DNA of 64,000 nucleotides from Polaribacter sp. Q13 (GTDB lineage Bacteria; Bacteroidota; Bacteroidia; Flavobacteriales; Flavobacteriaceae). The notes beneath the pieces were generated by a model. The model was not told the DNA's origin, searched no databases, and worked only from the letters and a program-made list of their open reading frames with translations. Of the stretch, positions 7,541-16,133 are shown one piece after another; the stretch's first letter is position 1, and every line of letters begins with the position of its first letter. The position numbers and the translations under genes were made by a program. The stretch covers positions 2,624,001 through 2,688,000 of the forward strand of contig NZ_CP074436.1 in the NCBI RefSeq assembly GCF_016858305.2, read 5' to 3'.

Positions 7541-8872
7541 TTAGTTCGTGGCCAATGGTAAAAACTTAGCTCTAAATCTCAAAATTAATGGCAATCCTCT
7601 TGCAATCATCCATAAGGTAAAGGCAATCCAGATAGCCGTTAATTTTAGATCGTAATAATCAAAAACCAATAATGTTGGTATAAAAACCAATCCGGTAGAA
7701 AGAATCAGTAAGTTTCTTAAATACTTCATTTCTCCCATTCCTTTAAACATTCCGTCAAAAATAAAAGTAATTGCACTTATGGGTTGCGTTATTAAAACAA
7801 TCCAAAAAACATGATAAAACTGTTCTAAAACAGCAGCGTCTTTTGTAAATATTAATCCAATGAAATTGTAAAAAACAAAACCCAACAACCCAATAACTAT
7901 TCCTGTAAACAAACCATATTTTAAGAGTTTATTACTTAAAACCACCAATGATTTATAATCTTTGGCTCCTAAAAATTTACCTGATAAAATATTTCCTGCA
8001 CTAGAATATCCATCTACCATAAAAGCGCCTAACAACCAAATATTAATACAAATAGTATATGCCGCAATGTATTCTTTACCATAATCGGTAGCATAAGAAG
8101 TTGCAAAATATAAAGCTGTATTTAAAGCAATTGTTCTCACAAAAAGATTGGCAATCATACCTAATAAACGAGGAACTTCTTTATGAAAAGGCAATGCTAT
8201 TTTTAATGGAATAGTCGTTTTTTTTATCAACAGAACCAAAGCAATAATAGCCATCGTAATTTGTGCAATAATACTTGCATATGCTGCTCCTTCTATATTC
8301 ATGGCAGGGATATAGCCTTCTACTCCATACACAAAAATAATATCCAAAAAAACATTTAATAAGGCTCCTATAATTGCAATTATCATTGGGTAATAGGTGT
8401 TTTGTAAACCTCTAAAAATACCAAAAACTGCAAATACAAAAAGTGAAAAAGGAAATCCGAAAATTCTTATTTTAAAATAGGTAATACAATATTCTAAAAC
8501 GGTACCCGAGGCATTATAAAACTGAAAAATTTGTTTTGCAAACGGATAAGCAATAGCAACTATTAACAAACTTCCAAAAACCACGATAGCAATAGCTTGC
8601 GCTGGTAAATCTTTTACTTCCTCTAATTTATTAGCACCAACATACTGTGAAACAATAGAAGAAATGGCACTTCTTATTTGGCCGAAAACCCAAATTAACA
8701 TCGATATAAATGCCCCCACTATACCTACTGCAGCTAAGCTTTCTGTTGCATTTTCTGTAATATTACCAATAATTGCAGTGTCTGTAATAGATAATAAAGG
8801 CTCTGCAATACCCGCAATTAAAGCCGGAATTGCCAATTTATTAATATTTTTTAAACTAATATTTGTACCCAA
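7541..8872 (-). CDS. MATE family efflux transporter
   Basis: This 443-residue inner-membrane protein has about twelve hydrophobic segments in two homologous halves, the layout of MATE exporters (DinF-like branch), which use a proton or sodium gradient to expel organic cations or drugs. Family features include the early IPALIAGIAEPLLSITDTAIIGN with its conserved Asp and the corresponding IALNTALYFATSYA region in the second half. A minus-strand TACCTTTG at 8888-8895 sits 15 bp upstream of the start and is a likely -7 promoter element. The gene is divergent from the universal stress protein. The substrate cannot be predicted. Confidence 0.92.
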   Translation of the reverse strand: MGTNISLKNINKLAIPALIAGIAEPLLSITDTAIIGNITENATESLAAVGIVGAFISMLIWVFGQIRSAISSIVSQYVGANKLEEVKDLPAQAIAIVVFGSLLIVAIAYPFAKQIFQFYNASGTVLEYCITYFKIRIFGFPFSLFVFAVFGIFRGLQNTYYPMIIAIIGALLNVFLDIIFVYGVEGYIPAMNIEGAAYASIIAQITMAIIALVLLIKKTTIPLKIALPFHKEVPRLLGMIANLFVRTIALNTALYFATSYATDYGKEYIAAYTICINIWLLGAFMVDGYSSAGNILSGKFLGAKDYKSLVVLSNKLLKYGLFTGIVIGLLGFVFYNFIGLIFTKDAAVLEQFYHVFWIVLITQPISAITFIFDGMFKGMGEMKYLRNLLILSTGLVFIPTLLVFDYYDLKLTAIWIAFTLWMIARGLPLILRFRAKFLPLATN

Positions 8873-8887
8873 AAGATCAATTTTTTA

Positions 8888-8895
8888 CAAAGGTA
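8888..8895 (-). promoter_or_regulatory. -7 element for the MATE gene
   Basis: Minus-strand TACCTTTG fits TAnnTTTG and predicts a leader of about 12 nt. No TTG is found at the usual distance. Confidence 0.35.
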
Positions 8896-8939
8896 CATAT
8901 CTATAAAATGTAAAAAGAAAGGTTTCATTGAAAAATAAC

Positions 8940-8947
8940 TAACTTTG
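8940..8947 (+). promoter_or_regulatory. -7 element for the universal stress gene
   Basis: TAACTTTG fits TAnnTTTG and predicts a leader of about 16 nt before the ATG at 8967. Confidence 0.35.
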
Positions 8948-8966
8948 CAGCTTTAAATTTAGAACT

Positions 8967-9758
8967 ATGAAACATATTTTAGTACCTATTGGATCTACAG
9001 AAAATGCACAATCTACATTACAATACGCCATTGATTTTGCAGAAGAAATAAATGCAAACTTATTCGTTTTTAGGGCATACAAAGCAAAATCTAAGGCTGG
9101 TAGTATGGTAAATATGACTGCAATTATAGAGCGTGAAACAAAATTATACCTTAAAACATTGGTAAGCGCTGTTAATAGAAAAAATGTAGAAATAAAATTA
9201 ATTTCTTCTAAGGCAGGAATTCTTGAAAGTGTTGAGGCTATAGATAATGAACTTGGTATAGATTTAATTATTGTGGGAGCTAAAAGTAACTCAATTAAAC
9301 ATGGTGTTTTTCTAGGAAGTACAGCTGGTAGTTTGGTTAAAAAATCTGATTTACCAGTTTTAACCATTCCTGAAGGCTATGTTTATAAACCTATAAAATC
9401 GATTTTAATGGCATTTAAATCTGGTATTATTAAAAGTAAAACAGCTTTAAATCCTTTGGTTACTTTGGTTGAAAAATTTAATCCAGAAATAAATTTGCTA
9501 TTAGTAAAAACTGTAGGATACAAAGATGAAGATTTAGTTTTAGATAAAGGATTAATTGAATTGCAAACTAAACTTACTATAACAGAAAATGCAACTACGT
9601 ACCAAGGTGTTTTAGAGCATTTTAAAACACATAATCCAGATGTTTTATGTGTTTTTAGACGTAAAAGAGGTTTCTTTAAAAAATTATGGGAAAAAAATAC
9701 CGTACTTAAAAAAGAGTTTTATACTCCGATTCCTTTATTAACTTTAAAAGGAAAATAA
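8967..9758 (+). CDS. Universal stress protein, UspA family
   Basis: The 263-residue protein begins with a typical Usp domain: the first strand MKHILVPIG with its Asp replaced by Gly, then the nucleotide-binding region VGAKSNSIKHGVFLGSTAGSLV, which keeps the G-x2..-G-x9-GST pattern of ATP-binding members. The second half (about 145-263) has lost most motifs and looks like a degenerate second domain, an arrangement common in Bacteroidetes. The protein is cytoplasmic and probably responds to stress or growth arrest; no partner is evident from the neighbours. Confidence 0.88.
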   Translation: MKHILVPIGSTENAQSTLQYAIDFAEEINANLFVFRAYKAKSKAGSMVNMTAIIERETKLYLKTLVSAVNRKNVEIKLISSKAGILESVEAIDNELGIDLIIVGAKSNSIKHGVFLGSTAGSLVKKSDLPVLTIPEGYVYKPIKSILMAFKSGIIKSKTALNPLVTLVEKFNPEINLLLVKTVGYKDEDLVLDKGLIELQTKLTITENATTYQGVLEHFKTHNPDVLCVFRRKRGFFKKLWEKNTVLKKEFYTPIPLLTLKGK

Positions 9759-9792
9759 ATTACACCAAATAAACATCAAAATTAATTTGGTA

Positions 9793-12531
9793 TTAGTATT
9801 TTAAATCTGCTGGTTCTATAAAATCTACATCAAGGGTATATATCTCTCTGATGTAGGTCTTTATTTCATGCATAAATTCTTCTAATTTTTCTTCTGTAAT
9901 TTCTACATCTGGTTTTCTATAATTGGATGAAAAATTGACTGATAAAAAACCACTGTTGAGATTTTTAAAAGAATAAATACCTCCTTCTAAAGGTTTCTTA
10001 AAATCATACTTTTTACTTTTTGTGTATAAATACGCATACAACATTACTTGAATGGCTTTGTGTTGTTCTTTTTCTCTTAGTTTACCAAATTCTACAACAC
10101 GTAATTCTGCGCTACTAACCATACCGGTTTTATAATCTATAATTCGTAAAACACCATTTAATTCATCTACTCTATCTACCTGACCATGAATTTTTATCGG
10201 AAAATCAATGCCTTCAATTTCTATTTCTGCGGATAAAGTTTCTTCCGTTGCCAAAATTTTTAATTGATTTTTTTTATCTTTTAACAAGTCCTTTTCTTGT
10301 GCCAAAAAATTATTAACGAATCTATTTGCAACTTCAAAAATTAAACGATTTCTTCCTGTAGAAATATCTCCGTTCTTAAAAGCCTCTTTAAAATGTTTCA
10401 CTACTAGATCTTTCGATTTTTTTCGCATTAAATCGATGTCGTCTGCTTGTAAAAATTTGGTAACAAAAGGCGTATACAGCTCATCTAAAGTTTCGTGAAC
10501 AACAGTACCTAATGTATTGTAAGCAACGGTTTCTTCTACATCTTCAAATTCTTTTAATTTAATTATTTTTTGTTTGTAAAAAGAAATCGGGTTGTATAAA
10601 TAATTAGTTAATGCAGAAGGAGAAATCCCTTTTACAGCCAATTCTTGCAGCTTTTCTAAAACAGTTTCATCCTTTTTAATTTCTTTCAATTCCACTTTTT
10701 GATTCACCACTTTGGGTGCAACCGTTTTCTGAATAACGTCTGAGCGCATCATTTCTAATTGCGTAACAAACCTACTTTTTTCTCCGCTTCCTAAAACGTC
10801 GTGTTCTGTATTATAAATGATAAATACATTTTTTGCTCTTTGCATTAATCTAAAAAAGTGATACGCAAATATGGCATCTTTTTCTCTATACGTTGGCAAG
10901 CCAAATTCTACCTTAACATCAAAAGGAATAAAAGAATTTTGCTGACTATTGGCAGGTAAAACCCCTTCGTTTGTAGAAATTAAAATAATATTTTCGAAAT
11001 CTAAAACACGGGTTTCTAACATACCCATTAATTGCAATCCTCTTAAAGGTTCTCCTTGAAATGATAAACTTTCCGAAGAAATTAATTGTCTAAAAAAAAG
11101 GGCTAATGTTTTTAAATCTGGAAAATATTTAAACTCATTTTGTAATGTTTTTAACTGCGTAAAAGTGGTATAAAAGCGAAACAGATATTCCTTTTCTAAT
11201 TCACCTACATCTTCTTTTAAATAATTTATTAATTTTAAAATTCTGTCTAAGAACTCATCAATAGAAGCATAAGAACTAAAAATAGAAACCAGTACTTGTT
11301 TTAAATCTACGTCTGAATTTTCTAATAACTTATGAATGTCATTTTGGTTGATAAATGTTTGGTTATGCTTTGCTATATTGTCTGAAAATGCGTCTATTTC
11401 TGGTATTAATTTATAAATAGATTGATGTTTTAAAAATCGAATTACATCTTTGTAATAAAATTCATTTACTATTGATTTTTGCAATTTATCCTGAGAAATA
11501 AACAATTGAAAAATAGAAAACAACAAATTGGTGGTAGGTACATCTTTTAACGGATATCCCATGGTAATGTTAATAGCATTGATATTTTTAGGTAAAGAAT
11601 TTAACGTTATCGGCAACAACGTTTCATCGGCTAAAACCAAAGCTGTATTTTTAAAATCTGTAATTTTCTCTAAAATTTCTCCAGCATATTTAATTTGAGT
11701 CGTGTTTTTAGATGCTCCAATTACTTCTATTTTTTTAGGTGCAGAAAAGGTATCTCCAAGCGTTTGAATCTCATTTTTCTCATAGTATTTCCATTCTTTT
11801 TTATACCTTCTAATAAACCTACCTGCTTGATGATTTAATTTAAAAAAAGCTTCATCAATATCCCAATAAATTTCTGAATTCCCACTTTCTAAAACCTTTT
11901 GAAACAACAATTCTTCTGCAGTATTTAATGCATTAAAACCAATAAAAAAGAATTTTTTAGTTGCATTTTTCGCTAAAAACGAGTCTATTTTCTCACAAGA
12001 TTCTCTATAAATTAAACCTTGATATCCAATATTTTTTTCTTTTAAAAATTGATAAAAAGCATTGTAATACGTGTTTAGTTTTTCTAAAAAAGAATAATGA
12101 TCTTTCATTAATTCCGTCTCCGTAAACTCTCCTTCTACAGACCACTTTTTTAAGCGTTGAATATCTCTTAAATAATGAAAGATATCTTTTGTATTTGTTA
12201 AATGCTGATCTATTTCATTAAAATCTTGAATAACAGTAAATGCCCAAGAAGCGAAAACATCAAAAGTAACAGGTGTTTTCTCTAAACCTTTATAAATGGT
12301 GTAAAAATGAAATAATAACTGAATGCTATCTGCTTTTTCTATTCCTGAAATTTTGCTAATAAACTGCTCTACGTTTATAATTTCTGGTAAAAAACCAACG
12401 GTAATTTTATCTTTAAATGTTTGTTTTACAAACACTTTTGCTCTTTGAGATGGAAGTATAAACACCACATCTTCAAAAGATTTTGTGTTTTTTAAAATGT
12501 TCTCTATTGTATCAGAAATAAAAGATTGCAT
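9793..12531 (-). CDS. PD-(D/E)XK nuclease family protein, AddB/RecB-like
   Basis: This 912-residue protein ends in a RecB-type nuclease domain: GTVVHETLDELY supplies the conserved His, and GQVDRVDELNGVLRIIDYKTG the catalytic Asp and DYK. The long N-terminal part has a degenerate helicase-like fold with the FILPSQRAKVFVKQ opening, as in AddB-type subunits of double-strand-break repair enzymes. I recall the same arrangement in other Flavobacteriia, where the AddA/RecB helicase is encoded elsewhere. I start it at the ATG at 12531 (MQSFISDTIENIL); the 12 codons that a start at 12567 would add are read from an intergenic repeat. It converges on the universal stress gene. Confidence 0.88.
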   Translation of the reverse strand: MQSFISDTIENILKNTKSFEDVVFILPSQRAKVFVKQTFKDKITVGFLPEIINVEQFISKISGIEKADSIQLLFHFYTIYKGLEKTPVTFDVFASWAFTVIQDFNEIDQHLTNTKDIFHYLRDIQRLKKWSVEGEFTETELMKDHYSFLEKLNTYYNAFYQFLKEKNIGYQGLIYRESCEKIDSFLAKNATKKFFFIGFNALNTAEELLFQKVLESGNSEIYWDIDEAFFKLNHQAGRFIRRYKKEWKYYEKNEIQTLGDTFSAPKKIEVIGASKNTTQIKYAGEILEKITDFKNTALVLADETLLPITLNSLPKNINAINITMGYPLKDVPTTNLLFSIFQLFISQDKLQKSIVNEFYYKDVIRFLKHQSIYKLIPEIDAFSDNIAKHNQTFINQNDIHKLLENSDVDLKQVLVSIFSSYASIDEFLDRILKLINYLKEDVGELEKEYLFRFYTTFTQLKTLQNEFKYFPDLKTLALFFRQLISSESLSFQGEPLRGLQLMGMLETRVLDFENIILISTNEGVLPANSQQNSFIPFDVKVEFGLPTYREKDAIFAYHFFRLMQRAKNVFIIYNTEHDVLGSGEKSRFVTQLEMMRSDVIQKTVAPKVVNQKVELKEIKKDETVLEKLQELAVKGISPSALTNYLYNPISFYKQKIIKLKEFEDVEETVAYNTLGTVVHETLDELYTPFVTKFLQADDIDLMRKKSKDLVVKHFKEAFKNGDISTGRNRLIFEVANRFVNNFLAQEKDLLKDKKNQLKILATEETLSAEIEIEGIDFPIKIHGQVDRVDELNGVLRIIDYKTGMVSSAELRVVEFGKLREKEQHKAIQVMLYAYLYTKSKKYDFKKPLEGGIYSFKNLNSGFLSVNFSSNYRKPDVEITEEKLEEFMHEIKTYIREIYTLDVDFIEPADLKY

Positions 12532-12543
12532 AGCTAAAATTGG

Positions 12544-12603
12544 TCTCGACTGCGCTTGACCGGACATTTAAGAGAACTTGTCTCCTCGAGCACAGTCAAG
12601 AGA
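12544..12603. repeat. Inverted pair of TCGACTGCGCTCAAG-family repeats
   Basis: TCTCGACTGCGCTTGA at 12544-12559 and, inverted, TCGAGCACAGTCAAGAGA at 12586-12603 form an imperfect hairpin. Related single copies lie at 12945-12968, inside the amidase gene, and at 13706-13730. The pair lies between the nuclease and amidase starts. Confidence 0.55.
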
Positions 12604-12636
12604 TTAATAATAAATACCAAATTACAATTTTTATCC

Positions 12637-12644
12637 TATTTTTG
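12637..12644 (+). promoter_or_regulatory. -7 element for the omega-amidase gene
   Basis: TATTTTTG fits TAnnTTTG and would give a leader of about 30 nt before the ATG at 12678. Confidence 0.35.
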
Positions 12645-12677
12645 AGTAATCAATTTTTTAATTTTAAGAATAAAAAA

Positions 12678-13484
12678 ATGCAAAATGAATTAAACATTGT
12701 TGGTATTCAGGCCGATTTAGTTTGGGAAAATCCTTCTAAAAATCTAGCTTTTTTTGAAGAGAAAATAAATGCGCTTTCTAAAAATACAGATCTTGTGGTA
12801 TTGCCAGAAATGTTTACTTCTGGTTTTACCATGAATACTGAAAAGGTTGCCGAAAAGATGGATGGAAATTCGGTTTCTTGGATGCTAAAAATGGCTATGA
12901 AAAAAAACGTTGCTATTTGTGGGAGTTTGGTAATTTCTGAAAGGCCTTTCGACTGCGCTCAAGGTGACAAAATATTTTACAACCGTTTGGTTTTTGTACA
13001 TCCTTCTGGTAAAATAGAAACCTACAATAAAAGACATTCTTTTACCTTGGCAGGAGAAGATAAAACATACACTTCTGGCACGGAAAAACTGATTGTACAT
13101 TACAAAGGATGGAAAATTTGTCCGTTGATTTGTTACGATTTACGTTTCCCCGTTTGGGCTAGAAATACAGAAAATTACGATCTTTTAATTTTTATGGCAA
13201 ATTGGCCGGTAACTAGAATTAAAGCTTGGGACACGCTTTTAAAAGCGCGTGCAATAGAAAATATGACTTACGTTATTGGCGTAAATAGAACAGGAAAAGA
13301 CGCTAATAATTATGCCTATTCTGGAAATTCTTTGGTGATTGACTTTTTTGGTGAGGAACTTTCCAACTTAAAAAAGAATGAAGTTGGAATTGTAAAGGCT
13401 ACTTTACTTAAGTCTGAACAAAATAGAATTCGAGAAAAAATGGGTTTTTTAAATGATAGAGATTCTTTTTTGTTTACTGAATAA
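12678..13484 (+). CDS. Omega-amidase / nitrilase-family hydrolase (YafV-like)
   Basis: The 268-residue protein has the nitrilase triad: Glu in LPEMFTSGF, Lys in YNKRHSFTLAGE and Cys in CPLICYDLRFP. The start MQNELNIVGIQADLVWENP is typical. YafV-like enzymes hydrolyse alpha-ketoglutaramate and similar amides in the cytoplasm. An oddity is the segment VISERPFDCAQGDKIFYNRL, in which about ten residues (RPFDCAQGDK) are read from an in-frame copy of an intergenic repeat (12945-12968). In the family this is a surface turn that is usually shorter. The reading frame stays intact, so the enzyme is probably functional. I start at 12678, because the longer frame reads through repeats. Confidence 0.92.
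   Translation: MQNELNIVGIQADLVWENPSKNLAFFEEKINALSKNTDLVVLPEMFTSGFTMNTEKVAEKMDGNSVSWMLKMAMKKNVAICGSLVISERPFDCAQGDKIFYNRLVFVHPSGKIETYNKRHSFTLAGEDKTYTSGTEKLIVHYKGWKICPLICYDLRFPVWARNTENYDLLIFMANWPVTRIKAWDTLLKARAIENMTYVIGVNRTGKDANNYAYSGNSLVIDFFGEELSNLKKNEVGIVKATLLKSEQNRIREKMGFLNDRDSFLFTE
12945..12968 (+). repeat. Repeat copy inside the amidase coding sequence
   Basis: CCTTTCGACTGCGCTCAAGG and the following TGAC match the intergenic copy at 13706-13730 (CCTTTCGACTTCGCTCAAGA). Here it is translated as PFDCAQGD without breaking the frame. Confidence 0.65.
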
Positions 13485-13518
13485 ATAAAAGGTTATAAAT
13501 AACAAAAAAAAGTTGACT

Positions 13519-13544
13519 AGATTCCTCTTCTGTCGGAATGACAC
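13519..13544. repeat. Short intergenic repeat, TTCCTC...TCGGAATGACA family, copy B
   Basis: AGATTCCTCTTCTG followed directly by TCGGAATGACAC; it is a shorter version of the copy at 7496-7529. Confidence 0.4.
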
Positions 13545-13560
13545 AGGATTTGTAATTAAT

Positions 13561-13601
13561 ATAAAAGCCACTTCAGTTTTAGTAACTGAAATGGCTTTTA
13601 T
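13561..13601 (+). terminator. Terminator after the omega-amidase gene
   Basis: ATAAAAGCCAcTTCAGTT pairs with AACTGAAaTGGCTTTTAT across a TTAGT loop, with a single C/A mismatch and a T-rich 3' arm. It is nearly symmetrical and may act in both directions. Confidence 0.75.
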
Positions 13602-13705
13602 GTATTTATTATGTTATTAGTTAGCAAACTAGTTTAGCCCTTATTGAAGTCGTTCGAATAACTGTTGATATTCTTAACCTTTTTGTTTTTCACAAAAAGA
13701 TATAA

Positions 13706-13730
13706 CCTTTCGACTTCGCTCAAGATAAAC
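13706..13730. repeat. TCGACT(T/G)CGCTCAAG-family repeat, intergenic copy
   Basis: CCTTTCGACTTCGCTCAAGA then TAAAC is one base different from the copy inside the amidase over the first 19 bases. It lies just after the desaturase stop on the opposite strand. Confidence 0.5.
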
Positions 13731-13755
13731 TCCTAGCAAGAAATAGCTTCTAATA

Positions 13756-14739
13756 CTAACTAGGATTCATCATCCATTTAAATTTAAAGTCTGTGTCTGG
13801 AACTACAATTCTTTCTGTAATTCGCTGCATTCTGTCTGGTAATTTCATTAAATAATCTCTCGCTTTTTCTGCTTCTGGCGTAAGATTTGTAATTTTATCA
13901 ATTTCCCAAGCTTCGTTTAGTTTTCGTAAAATGTCTACATAATCGAAACCTGTATACACACCTACTCTTTGTGCAACGATAGAAAAATCATCAAACAAAC
14001 TACCTTTTGTTTCAAAAGATTCTCTTAAATGCATTGCAGGCATTACAATCTTATATTTCATCATGTGCTGAAAAGCCAACATCATTTCACTTGGGTCTAT
14101 TTTAAAGATTTCTTTTACGAATTCTGTATAGGCTTTATGATGACGCATTTCGTCTCCTGCAATAATTTTAGACATTTTAGCCAAGGCTTTGTGTCCTTTT
14201 TTACGTGCAATTTTAGCTACATTGTTGTGTGAAACATAGGTTGCCAATTCTTGAAAACTTGTGTAAACAAAGTTTTTGTATGGGTCTGTAGATGTACCAA
14301 TATCAAAACCATCTGCAATTAAATGTTGTGTAGAAATTTCTACTTCGCGCATATTTACACGGCCAGATAAGTACAAGTATTTGTTTAACACGTCTCCGTG
14401 TCTGTTTTCTTCGGCTGTCCAAGTTCTTACCCATTTTGCCCAACTATTATCTGGATCTTGGCTTACTCCATCTAAATCTAATAACCAAGATTCATAGGTT
14501 GGTAATGCTTCTTCTGTAATAGTATCTCCTACTAAAACAATCCAGAAATCGTCATGTAATTCTTTAGATAATTCTCTAATTTCTTCTACTTCTGTTATAA
14601 AAGAGTTTTTTTGAGAATTAGGTAAAAAATCTGTTGGCTGCCAAATTTTTTCTGCAGGAATTAAGTATTTTTCCATGAAACGATCCATACTTTTTTCTAA
14701 AGTTAGCATCACTTCTTTTCTTACGTTGTGTATAGACAT
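13756..14739 (-). CDS. Acyl-ACP desaturase
   Basis: The 327-residue protein is a soluble ferritin-like diiron desaturase that introduces a cis double bond into acyl-ACP. The two metal motifs are present: EENRHGD near the middle and DEMRHHK later, each giving the ExxH pairs. The helix LSKELHDDFWIVLVGDTITEEALPTY carries the first Glu. It starts 4 bp after plsC ends, so desaturation and phospholipid acylation are encoded together, which fits adjustment of membrane fluidity in a cold-water organism (inference). Confidence 0.93.
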   Translation of the reverse strand: MSIHNVRKEVMLTLEKSMDRFMEKYLIPAEKIWQPTDFLPNSQKNSFITEVEEIRELSKELHDDFWIVLVGDTITEEALPTYESWLLDLDGVSQDPDNSWAKWVRTWTAEENRHGDVLNKYLYLSGRVNMREVEISTQHLIADGFDIGTSTDPYKNFVYTSFQELATYVSHNNVAKIARKKGHKALAKMSKIIAGDEMRHHKAYTEFVKEIFKIDPSEMMLAFQHMMKYKIVMPAMHLRESFETKGSLFDDFSIVAQRVGVYTGFDYVDILRKLNEAWEIDKITNLTPEAEKARDYLMKLPDRMQRITERIVVPDTDFKFKWMMNPS

Positions 14740-14743
14740 GGTT

Positions 14744-15472
14744 TTATTTTATGTGGTCTTTAATAACCGTTTCTGTTTGTTCTAATAATTCATTAAAAGG
14801 TAATGAATTTATTTTTATTGGTTGATGTATTGTAAATGTAATTGGACTACCTAAACCTAATGGAAATTTTCCGTATCTAAAAATTTTCCACGAATTATTT
14901 ATGGTAATCGGCACAATATAGCCTTCTTTATTGACTTTTGTGAGGACTTTTAGTCCGTTTATTGCAAATTTCTTAGGAATACCATCTCTACTTCTGGTTC
15001 CTTCTGGAAAAATAACAGCTCCCCAATTGTTCTCTTTAATCTTTTTTGCAAAGGTAATTAAAGCTGAAATTGCTTGTTTTGGATCTTTTCTATCTATTAA
15101 TGCTGCACCTCCATGTCTTAAATTAAAGGAAATACTTGGTATGCCTTTCCCTAACTCTTTTTTGGAGACAAATTTTGGTTGCTGTTTTCTAAATGCCCAA
15201 CTAATTGGAGAAATATCAAACATACTTTGATGGTTTGACACTAAAATAAGCGAACAATTTTCTGGTAATTTATGCGGATTATTAATCTTTACTACGACTC
15301 CTAAAATTAAAAGTGTTTTTGATAAAAACCAGTTCATATAATCTACCACCGTTTGATGTCCTTTATAGCCAAATAATTTTAATCCCAACCATTGTAAGGG
15401 ATGAAATATGAGTAGTGATACAAAAAACACTACTACAAATATTGGGGATAATATGTAACTTAAAATTTTCAT
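14744..15472 (-). CDS. plsC: 1-acyl-sn-glycerol-3-phosphate acyltransferase
   Basis: This 242-residue membrane-bound enzyme transfers an acyl chain to lysophosphatidate in phospholipid synthesis. It has two N-terminal hydrophobic segments, the catalytic NHQSMFD block (HX4D motif), and the substrate-binding FPEGTRS block. Length is normal. It forms a tight two-gene operon with the acyl-ACP desaturase. Gene symbol by family; paralogs may exist elsewhere in the genome. Confidence 0.9.
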   Translation of the reverse strand: MKILSYILSPIFVVVFFVSLLIFHPLQWLGLKLFGYKGHQTVVDYMNWFLSKTLLILGVVVKINNPHKLPENCSLILVSNHQSMFDISPISWAFRKQQPKFVSKKELGKGIPSISFNLRHGGAALIDRKDPKQAISALITFAKKIKENNWGAVIFPEGTRSRDGIPKKFAINGLKVLTKVNKEGYIVPITINNSWKIFRYGKFPLGLGSPITFTIHQPIKINSLPFNELLEQTETVIKDHIK

Positions 15473-15526
15473 TTAAATCTAATATTAGGTTTCCGCTTAG
15501 GCAGAAAAGTTAGCTAATCTACAACC

Positions 15527-15542
15527 TCTACCCAAGGGTAGA
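15527..15542. repeat. Short perfect inverted repeat
   Basis: TCTACCC and GGGTAGA flank an AA loop. It lies between plsC and the small membrane-protein gene. There is no T-tract, so a terminator role is uncertain. Confidence 0.3.
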
Positions 15543-15619
15543 AGGAATGCTTCTTAAGCAAATATTTTTCATTTTAAGGCAAGCTTCGGCCAATTAAAAC
15601 CTTGGTTATCGCCCTGAGA

Positions 15620-16030
15620 TTAAAACCAGTTACTCCAAGGGATTCTAGAAAGAATTAATAGTAAAGCAACACCATAAAAGATGGCAAAGGTTTTAAATTT
15701 TGCAGCGTCTTCTGTTTGTTTTTTGTGTTTAGACCAACCTATGGTTATAAATACAATGGCAATAATCATCATTAATGGGTGCTCTACCGCTAATAATCTT
15801 GCTGCTTTGTCTCCCATAGCTCCAGAAAAATTCGTATATCTTCCTTGATAAATATATAAAGCTACACCTATTAATAACTGTATATGTGATACTATAAGGG
15901 TAAATAAACCGATTCTTAAATCTTTATCTGTAAATGTTCTTTTTTTAATAATTCCTGTTATTGCATTAAATACTGCAAATATTAAAATTGCTAAAACAAG
16001 GTATGCCCAATAAGAATGTATGTCTTTCAT
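15620..16030 (-). CDS. Small four-helix membrane protein, 'cytochrome B'-like
   Basis: The 136-residue protein has four membrane helices with His residues at 5, 48 and 84 (KDIHSYW, VSHIQLL, VEHPLMM), spaced so that some could bind heme. I recall flavobacterial relatives annotated as cytochrome B, but I see no independent proof of heme binding. A terminator lies upstream of it and its downstream gap to plsC is 147 bp, so it is probably a single gene. Confidence 0.75.
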   Translation of the reverse strand: MKDIHSYWAYLVLAILIFAVFNAITGIIKKRTFTDKDLRIGLFTLIVSHIQLLIGVALYIYQGRYTNFSGAMGDKAARLLAVEHPLMMIIAIVFITIGWSKHKKQTEDAAKFKTFAIFYGVALLLILSRIPWSNWF

Positions 16031-16076
16031 TATATTTTATGATTTTTAAAGCTGTAAAGTTACTAATTTTAATAAT

Positions 16077-16110
16077 AAAAAAACCACCTCGTTTGAGGTG
16101 GTTTTTAAAA
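16077..16110 (-). terminator. Terminator after the repeat lipoprotein gene
   Basis: AAACCACCTC and GAGGTGGTTT form a perfect stem around GTTT, with A and T tracts on both sides, so it can work in both directions. It closes the TonB receptor-lipoprotein operon. Confidence 0.85.
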
Positions 16111-16133
16111 TTTGTATAATTGATAAGTGAATA

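Noticed and set aside
8939..9367. A 142-residue frame antisense to the universal stress gene
   Set aside because: The plus-strand Usp gene is well supported and the frame has no recognisable domain.
12885..13100. A 71-residue frame antisense to the amidase, including LSAVERPF
   Set aside because: It is produced by the repeat copy at 12945-12968 read on the other strand, within a real gene.
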